DNA of 64,000 bases. It comes from an uncultured Hydrogenophaga sp. Lineage in GTDB: Bacteria; Pseudomonadota; Gammaproteobacteria; Burkholderiales; Burkholderiaceae_C. Within the stretch, counting starts at the first letter, position 1, and each line of letters opens with the position of its first letter. The stretch covers positions 124,001 through 188,000 of the forward strand of contig NZ_OY288120.1 of NCBI RefSeq assembly GCF_958439165.1, given 5' to 3'. Positions 58,723 to 64,000 of the stretch are shown here, piece by piece. The notes beneath the pieces are model-generated. The model saw only the letters and a list, made by a program, of their open reading frames with translations. It had not been told where the DNA came from and did no database searches. The position numbers were made by a program, and so were the translations under genes.

Positions 58723-59971
58723 AACGCAGCGCCTCGGCAGGGTTGACGCGGCTGGCGCGCCAGCTCGGGTAGAGGGTGGCCACGAAGGCCAGCGCCAGCG
58801 AGATGAATCCCACCGGCACGATGTCGGCCTGCTGCGGGTCGCTGGGCATGCGGCTGATCAGGTAGATGTCCTGCGGCAGGAAGCTCGCGCCGAGCAGGCC
58901 TTCGAGCGCCGGCACCAGCGTGTCGATGTTGTAGGCCACGCCCAGCCCCAGCAGCAGACCGATACCGGTGCCGAGGACGCCCACCATGGCGCCCTGAACC
59001 ACGAACACACCCATGATGCTGCGCGGGCTGGCACCCAGCGTGCGCAGGATGGCGATGTCGGCACGCTTGTCGGTGACCGTCATCACCAGGGTGGACACGA
59101 GGTTGAAGGCGGCCACCGCCACGATCAGCGTCAGGATGATGAACATCATCCGCTTCTCCAGCTGGACCGCGGCAAACCAGGTGCGGTTCTGCCGCGTCCA
59201 GTCGCGCACCACCAGTCCGGGCGGCAGGCTGGCGGCCAGCTCCACCGCCACCTCGCGGGCGGCATGCAGGTCGCGGATCTTCACGCGCACGCCGGTCGGC
59301 CCCTCCAGGCGGAAGATGCGGGCCGCATCATCCTGGTGGAGCAGTGCCAGCGCCGAGTCGTATTCGAAATGGCCGGAATCGAAGGTGCCCACCACCGTCA
59401 TGGTGCGCACCCGCGGCACGATGCCGGCCGGCGTCACCTGGCCGCTGGGCGAGATGAGCGTGACCGGATCGCCCTTCATGACGCCCAGGCTGCGGGCCAG
59501 TTCTCCGCCCAGCACGATGCCGAATTCCCCCGGAACCAGTTTCGGCAGGACGGTGGCTGCAAGGTCGGCGGCCAGATCGGTGACCGACGGTTCCAGTGCC
59601 GGGTCGATGCCCCGCACCAGCACGCCCTTCATGTCCTCCCCGCGGGCGACCAGCGCCTGCGCGCCCACGAAAGGCGCCGCACCGACCACGGCCGGGTGCT
59701 GCGCGATGCGGTCGAGCGTTGCCTGCAGATCGGGGATGCCCTGCCCGTTGGCCTCCAGCACCTCGATGTGCGAGAGCACGCCCAGCATGCGGTCGCGCAC
59801 CTCCTTCTGGAAGCCGTTCATGACCGACAGCACGATGATGAGCGCCGCCACGCCGAGCGCGATGCCCAGCATGGAGACGCCCGAGATGAAGGAAATGAAT
59901 CCGTTGCGCCGGGTGGCACGGCCGGCGCGGGTGTAGCGCCAGCCCAGGATGAGTTCGTAAGGGATCTGCAT
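58715..59971 (-). CDS. lolC: Lipoprotein-releasing ABC permease (LolC/LolE/LolF family)
   Basis: Membrane subunit of the lipoprotein release machine, 418 aa. It starts MQIPYELILGWRYTRAGRAT; helix 1 is GVSMLGIALGVAALIIVLSV, followed by a periplasmic domain and three C-terminal helices (MMFIILTLIVAVAAFNLVST; GVFVVQGAMVGVLGTGIGLL; GFISLALAFVATLYPSWRAS). Only one permease gene is next to lolD; there is no separate lolE here, so a LolF-like homodimer is possible. ATG at 59971 has CACAAT 14 bases upstream. Divergent from the gene at 60012. Confidence 0.9.
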
Positions 59972-59984
59972 AGGCTTGGGCGGG

Positions 59985-60006
59985 CATTGTGGCATCCCCG
60001 ACAATG
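59985..60006. promoter_or_regulatory. Inverted-repeat pair of divergent -10 boxes
   Basis: CATTGT (59985-59990) and ACAATG (60001-60006) are perfect reverse complements 10 bases apart. Each contains the -10 of one divergent gene: CACAAT for lolC on the minus strand and GACAAT for the gene at 60012. Confidence 0.5.
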
Positions 60007-60011
60007 GCGGC

Positions 60012-60962
60012 ATGCCCGACCCGTTCCTGGCCCCTGATCCGGCCCATCGCCTGCTGGTTCCCTTTGCAGGCGCGCTCGACCCGGCCGCCCGTTCGGTGTT
60101 GGCCCGACTGTCACTGCCCCACCTGAGCGAACTGCTGACCCTGTTGCGGCCGGCACCCGCGCCGGACACGGCCGAATGGACGTTCACGCCGCCGCACGAG
60201 CGCGAGCGGGCCAGCGCCATGGGCCTGAGCGGGGAAGACGGTTCCCTGCCCTGGGCCGCGCTGGACAGCGCCCGCCCCGACCGGCCTCAGGCCTGGTTCC
60301 ATCCGGTGCACTTCCAGGTCGGCATGGATCAGGTGAGCCTGTTGCCGGCAAGCTGGCTGGACGAAGCGCGATCCCGACAGCTGCTCGACGCACTGGCGCC
60401 GCTGTGCCGGGAAGACGGCATCGAGCTGAGCTTCGAGACAGCCTGCCGCTGGCGCGCCGAGGGCGAGCGCCTGCGTGGCCTCTCGTGCGCCAGCCTGGAC
60501 CGGGTGGCTGGCCGCTCCGTGGCGCCGTGGCAGCCCCGCGGACCCGAATCATCGTGGCTGCGGCGGCTCCAGTCGGAAGCCCAGATGCTGTTTTACACCC
60601 ACCCGGCCAACGACCGGCTGGAGGCCGAGGGACTCGCGCCGGTCAATGGCTTCTGGGCCGACTCGCCCGGAGCCGTGAACCCGACCGACACCATTTCGTC
60701 ACCGCCCCGCACCCTGGGTGCGCTTCGCGAAGCTGCGCTGCAGGGCGACTGGGCCGGCTGGGCGCGGGCCTGGGAACAGCTCGATGCCGGCGACCTGGCG
60801 CGAGCCCTCGACGCGGTGCAGCGGGGCGAACCGCTGCACCTGATCCTGTGCGGAGAGCGTCGCGCCCTGCACTTCGTGCCGCGCCCGCGCTCCTGGTTCG
60901 ACCGCTGGACACGCGGACTGCGTCGCGCCGAACACCCCGCATCCCTCCTGGAATCCTCATGA
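60012..60962 (+). CDS. Conserved protein of unknown function upstream of recJ
   Basis: A 316-residue cytoplasmic protein without recognised catalytic motif. The C-terminal half contains MLFYTHPANDRLEAEGLAPV, NGFWADSPGAVN and LHLILCGERRALHFVPRPRS, a pattern shared by betaproteobacterial proteins placed before recJ and sometimes loosely annotated as phosphoglycerate mutase. No phosphoserine/metal motif of a real mutase is present, so I do not endorse that name. The ATG at 60012 follows GACAAT by 6 bases. Its stop overlaps the recJ start by 4 bases (ATGA), implying coupled expression and perhaps a DNA-repair link. Confidence 0.72.
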   Translation: MPDPFLAPDPAHRLLVPFAGALDPAARSVLARLSLPHLSELLTLLRPAPAPDTAEWTFTPPHERERASAMGLSGEDGSLPWAALDSARPDRPQAWFHPVHFQVGMDQVSLLPASWLDEARSRQLLDALAPLCREDGIELSFETACRWRAEGERLRGLSCASLDRVAGRSVAPWQPRGPESSWLRRLQSEAQMLFYTHPANDRLEAEGLAPVNGFWADSPGAVNPTDTISSPPRTLGALREAALQGDWAGWARAWEQLDAGDLARALDAVQRGEPLHLILCGERRALHFVPRPRSWFDRWTRGLRRAEHPASLLESS

Positions 60963-62683
60963 AGATCATCACCCGCGATGTACCGCCCCGGGCCGCCTGG
61001 ACCCTTGAGCAGAGCGGCATCCATCCCCTTCTGGCGCGGCTGTTCGCAGCGCGCGGCATCGCCAGCCCCGAGGAGCTGGACGACGCACTGGGCCGCCTGC
61101 TTCCTCCCGAGTCGCTCGCGGGCGCGCGGGAGGCTGCGGTGGCGCTGGCAGACGCCATGGCCGCAGGACAACGGCTGTGCATCGTGGCGGACTACGACTG
61201 CGATGGCGCCACGGCATGCGCCACGGCATTGCGGGGACTGAGGTTGCTGGGTGCAGCTCAGGTGGACTACATCGTCCCGGACCGGGTGGTCGACGGCTAC
61301 GGCCTGACCGCCAGCATCGCGCGCCGGGTCAAGGAGCGCGGCGCCGACGTGCTGATCACCGTCGACAACGGGATTGCCAGTGTCGACGGCGTGCGGGCGG
61401 CCAGGACGCTGGGCATGTCGGTGATCGTGACCGACCACCACCTGCCGGCCGTCCAGGACGGGCAGACCGTCCTCCCGCAGGACTGCATCATCGTCAACCC
61501 CAACCAGCCCGGTTGCGGGTTCGAGAGCAAGAGCATGGCGGGCGTCGGCGTGATGTTCTACGTTCTGCTCGCCCTGAGGGCGGAGCTGCGGCGCCGGGGC
61601 GTGTTCGACGCCACCAGCCAGCCGCGCATCGACAGCCTGCTGCCGCTGGTGGCGCTGGGCACCGTGGCCGACGTGGTGAAGCTCGACGCCAACAACCGAC
61701 GGCTGGTGTCCCAAGGCCTGCGGCGGGTGCGGGCAGGAACGATGCCGGCGGGCATGGCGGCCCTGTTCGCCGTGGCGGGGCGGCAGCACGCCGCGGCCAC
61801 CAGCTTCGATTTCGGGTTCGCGCTCGGGCCCCGGCTGAATGCGGCCGGTCGCCTGGCCGACATGACCCTGGGCATCGAATGCCTCTGCACCGATGACGCG
61901 GCCCGTGCCGACGAACTGGCCCGCACGCTGGACGGCATCAACCGCGACCGCAAGGCCATCGAAGGGGACATGCGGGAGATGGCCATGGAAATCGCCGAGT
62001 CGATGTTCGATGAATCCGACATGCCTCCTCCTGCGGTGGTGGTGTTCGACCCCGACTTTCACGAAGGGGTGGTGGGCATCGTTGCCTCGCGCCTGAAAGA
62101 CCGGCTGCACCGTCCCACCTTCGTGTTTGCGGTGAGCGCGGCCGACGGCAAGGACCACGAGCTCAAGGGGTCAGGGCGATCGATCCCGGGCTTTCACCTG
62201 CGGGACGCTCTGGACCTCGTGGCCAAGCGCCATCCGGGGGTGCTGCTGCGTTTCGGCGGCCACGCCATGGCTGCCGGGTGCACGGTCGACGCCGACCACA
62301 TCGACACCTTCGAGGCCGCGCTGCAGCAGGTGGCCCATGAATGGCTGGACGCTGCCACCCTGCAGCGCCGGCTGGAAGCCGACGGCAGCCTGGACCCGGC
62401 CTACCGCCGGCCGGAAACCGTCGATACGCTGCACTCGGTGGTCTGGGGTCAGGGCTTTGCTCCCCCGGTGTTCTGCGAGGAAGTACAGGTGATGAGCCAG
62501 CGCCTGGTGGGCGAAAAACACCTGGCCCTGAAACTGCGGCACCAGGGCGAGCCGGTCGACGGCATCTGGTTCGGCCATACCGAACCCCTGCCCGAGCGGG
62601 TCAGGATCGCGTTCCGGCTCGATGCAGACGAGTGGCAGGGCCAACGGCGTGTGCGCTTCCTGCTGGAAGCCGCCGAGGTCTGA
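60959..62683 (+). CDS. recJ: Single-stranded-DNA-specific exonuclease RecJ
   Basis: 5'-3' ssDNA exonuclease of recombination and mismatch repair, 574 aa. DHH-family motifs: LCIVADYDCDGATACATAL (DYDCDG, about residue 80), VLITVDNGIASVDGV, VIVTDHHLPAVQDG (DHH), LVALGTVADVVKLDANNR, and the DHHA1 motif LLRFGGHAMAAGCTVDADHI (GGH). The C-terminal OB fold is visible in HLALKLRHQGEPVDGIWFGH. Start ATG at 60959 lies inside the preceding stop (ATGA). Confidence 0.95.
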   Translation: MKIITRDVPPRAAWTLEQSGIHPLLARLFAARGIASPEELDDALGRLLPPESLAGAREAAVALADAMAAGQRLCIVADYDCDGATACATALRGLRLLGAAQVDYIVPDRVVDGYGLTASIARRVKERGADVLITVDNGIASVDGVRAARTLGMSVIVTDHHLPAVQDGQTVLPQDCIIVNPNQPGCGFESKSMAGVGVMFYVLLALRAELRRRGVFDATSQPRIDSLLPLVALGTVADVVKLDANNRRLVSQGLRRVRAGTMPAGMAALFAVAGRQHAAATSFDFGFALGPRLNAAGRLADMTLGIECLCTDDAARADELARTLDGINRDRKAIEGDMREMAMEIAESMFDESDMPPPAVVVFDPDFHEGVVGIVASRLKDRLHRPTFVFAVSAADGKDHELKGSGRSIPGFHLRDALDLVAKRHPGVLLRFGGHAMAAGCTVDADHIDTFEAALQQVAHEWLDAATLQRRLEADGSLDPAYRRPETVDTLHSVVWGQGFAPPVFCEEVQVMSQRLVGEKHLALKLRHQGEPVDGIWFGHTEPLPERVRIAFRLDADEWQGQRRVRFLLEAAEV

Positions 62684-62707
62684 CCACAGGGCTGCCCCCG
62701 CCGGCGT

Positions 62708-63448
62708 TCAACCCATCAGGGATTCGCGAACCGCCGCCAGCTGGCGGCGTGACACCGCCAGACGTTCCTCCACGCCATCGAGGCGGACCGTCCAGCCCTC
62801 GCCTTCGGTGGGGTCGTTGTGCTTTTCGACGGCACGCACCGCCCTGCGGGACACCAGCGCGTTGCGGTGGATGCGGACAAACATGTGGGCGTACCGCGAC
62901 TCCAGGTCGCTCAGGGCGCCGTCATAGATGTGCTCTTTCTCGCGCGTGCGCACCGTGATGTATTTGAGCTCGGCCTTGAGATAGACGACGTCCTGCAAGG
63001 CGACCCGTTCGCTGCGGCCGCGCTCCTGGATGATCAGGCACTCCGGCATGGCGGTGCTGTCGATGCCATCCTTGGGTGCCCGCAACTTCTCGACCTTCTG
63101 CAGGGCCTGCTGCAGCCGCTCGCGGCGTACCGGCTTGGTGAGGTAGTCGGCCGCCTCCAGCTCGAAGGCCTGCACGGCGTGCTCGGCATAGGCGGTGACG
63201 AACACGACGGTGGGAGGCGCCGTCATCTGGCGCAGGGTGGCCGCCAGCGCCATGCCGTCCACGCCGGGCATGTGGATGTCCAGCAGGACCAGATCGATGT
63301 TGCCGCGCTGGATCTGCTCCATGGCCTGAACCGCGTTGCCGGCCTCGCCCACCACATCGACACGGGGGTCGGTGCACTCTCCGAGCAAGGTCCGCAGACG
63401 GGACCGGGCGAGAGTTTCGTCGTCAACGATCAATACCTTGAGTGTCAT
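62708..63448 (-). CDS. algR: LytTR-family response regulator (AlgR-like)
   Basis: A 246-residue response regulator: receiver domain (VLIVDDETLARSRLRTLL; phospho-acceptor Asp in IDLVLLDIHMPGVDGMAL; FVTAYAEHAVQAFELEAADY with the conserved Thr and LTKPV Lys), a linker, and a LytTR DNA-binding domain (VVYLKAELKYITVRTREKEH; FVRIHRNALVSRRAVRAV). AlgR-type proteins control exopolysaccharide, pilus or virulence genes. ATG at 63448 has GGAG about 11 bases upstream. It follows the sensor kinase gene by 33 bases on the same strand; the pair forms a two-component system. Confidence 0.92.
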   Translation of the reverse strand: MTLKVLIVDDETLARSRLRTLLGECTDPRVDVVGEAGNAVQAMEQIQRGNIDLVLLDIHMPGVDGMALAATLRQMTAPPTVVFVTAYAEHAVQAFELEAADYLTKPVRRERLQQALQKVEKLRAPKDGIDSTAMPECLIIQERGRSERVALQDVVYLKAELKYITVRTREKEHIYDGALSDLESRYAHMFVRIHRNALVSRRAVRAVEKHNDPTEGEGWTVRLDGVEERLAVSRRQLAAVRESLMG

Positions 63449-63481
63449 GCTCTGCTCCGTGATGCGACCCGCGGGGGCCAC

Positions 63482-64000
63482 TTAAACCGGGATCTCCAGG
63501 CGGACCTGGAACACACCGTCGACCAGTGCGCTCTGGAACCGTCCCTGAACATCGTGAAGAAGCGCGAGACGCTGGCGGACATTGTCCAGGGCCAGTCCAT
63601 TTCCGCGCCTGCCCGTTCCACCGGGCACCGTATTGGTAACCTTGATCACCACAATGCTCCCGCGGCGATGGGTGCTGATGCGCACCGTCGCACCGGTGGC
63701 GCTGGGCTCCACCCCGTGCTTGACCGCGTTTTCCACCAATGGCTGAAGGATGAGCGGTGGCAGGCGGGCGCCGAGCGACGCATCGTCCACGCTCCATTCA
63801 ACCCGAAGCCGGTCGCCGAAACGCACCTGCTCGATGGCCAGGTAGTGCTCGGCCAGCGACAGTTCCTGGCGCAGCGTGACCGCTTCCTTGGTGTCGGCCA
63901 GGGCGTGGCGGAAGAGTTCGCTGAGGTTTTCCAGCAGATCCTCGGCCAGGGCGGGCTCCTCGCGGACGAGGGCGATGGCGCTGTTGAGCGTGTTGAACAG
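63482..64000 (-). CDS. LytS/AlgZ-type sensor histidine kinase, C-terminal part (cut by window edge)
   Basis: The last 172 codons of a sensor kinase; the N-terminal membrane region lies beyond base 64000. The visible part begins LFNTLNSAIALVREEPALA, the sequence right after the phospho-acceptor His of the His_kinase (PF06580) family, and continues with ENLSELFRHAL and EHYLAIEQVRFGDRLRV. The ATPase domain shows LPPLILQPLVENAVKHGVEP (N box) and GRRGNGLALDNVRQRLALL (G box). Partner of the AlgR-like regulator. Only one sequencing frame runs through to the edge, so there is no sign of a break. Confidence 0.9.
   Translation of the reverse strand: MFNTLNSAIALVREEPALAEDLLENLSELFRHALADTKEAVTLRQELSLAEHYLAIEQVRFGDRLRVEWSVDDASLGARLPPLILQPLVENAVKHGVEPSATGATVRISTHRRGSIVVIKVTNTVPGGTGRRGNGLALDNVRQRLALLHDVQGRFQSALVDGVFQVRLEIPV

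Overview
The window looks like a chromosomal stretch from a GC-rich betaproteobacterium of the order Burkholderiales, most likely Comamonadaceae or a close relative. The reasons are the very high GC bias at third codon positions, a Bug-type tricarboxylate-binding protein, a BPSS1780-family membrane protein, the orders ribF-ileS-lspA and ftsK-lolA-rarA, CIRCE in front of rpoH, and an extragenic GC-rich element (about 24975-25044) of a kind I associate with comamonads. I support 62 protein genes; two run off the edges (polA on the left, a sensor kinase on the right). I see no rRNA, tRNA, insertion sequence, prophage or CRISPR array, and no gene-free stretch longer than about 225 bases.

Layout. 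1-9.8 kb: polA, a DUF2782 protein, thrB, a membrane protein, a FecR-domain protein, a Tat-exported PhoX-type phosphatase, uvrD and guaC. 9.8-22.3 kb is the accessory part: an esterase, a beta-hydroxyacid dehydrogenase, a MarR / Bug / flavoprotein monooxygenase set, a sulfide-stress-like pair (Blh-type MBL hydrolase and DUF2892) behind a strong palindrome-controlled promoter, dps, ergothioneine- or selenoneine-type genes (an EgtB/SenA-like enzyme convergent with egtD), another exported MBL hydrolase, cadR, and an OhrR-like regulator with a dienelactone hydrolase. 22.3-35.7 kb: CIRCE-rpoH, lysS, the liv branched-chain amino-acid ABC operon (no binding protein), rarA-lolA-ftsK, a Crp/Fnr regulator, trxB and rpmB-rpmG. 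35.7-50.7 kb: fatty-acid desaturase, an RsmB-type methyltransferase, prfC, purN, a two-subunit acyl-CoA dehydrogenase, an HNH nuclease, ribF-ileS-lspA, a class V aminotransferase and a quinone reductase. 50.7-64 kb: two EamA exporters, an atypical SDR, tatD / spermidine-synthase-like / GspE-like genes, a META lipoprotein, lolD-lolC, a conserved unknown plus recJ, and an AlgR-type LytTR response regulator with its kinase.

The most interesting layer is regulatory. At least seven genes have a -10 box only 5-8 bases before the start codon, which points to leaderless or near-leaderless mRNAs. Several -10 boxes share the downstream sequence CGCG. In three leaders (guaC, lysS, liv) a terminator-like hairpin with a T-tract sits directly after the -10 box and before the start codon; for guaC and lysS no simple housekeeping explanation removes it. 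Other clear sites are a perfect CIRCE at rpoH, a perfect 9+9 palindrome inside a near-consensus promoter at the blh-like gene, a perfect 13+13 inverted repeat at cadR, a 6+6 palindrome at the OhrR-like gene and a hairpin in the rpmB leader. Residue-level oddities are an SDR without Tyr-x-x-x-Lys and an acyl-CoA dehydrogenase pair without the classical Glu motif. I did not find a convincing new defence or mobile system; the region reads mostly as core genome with a modest accessory section.
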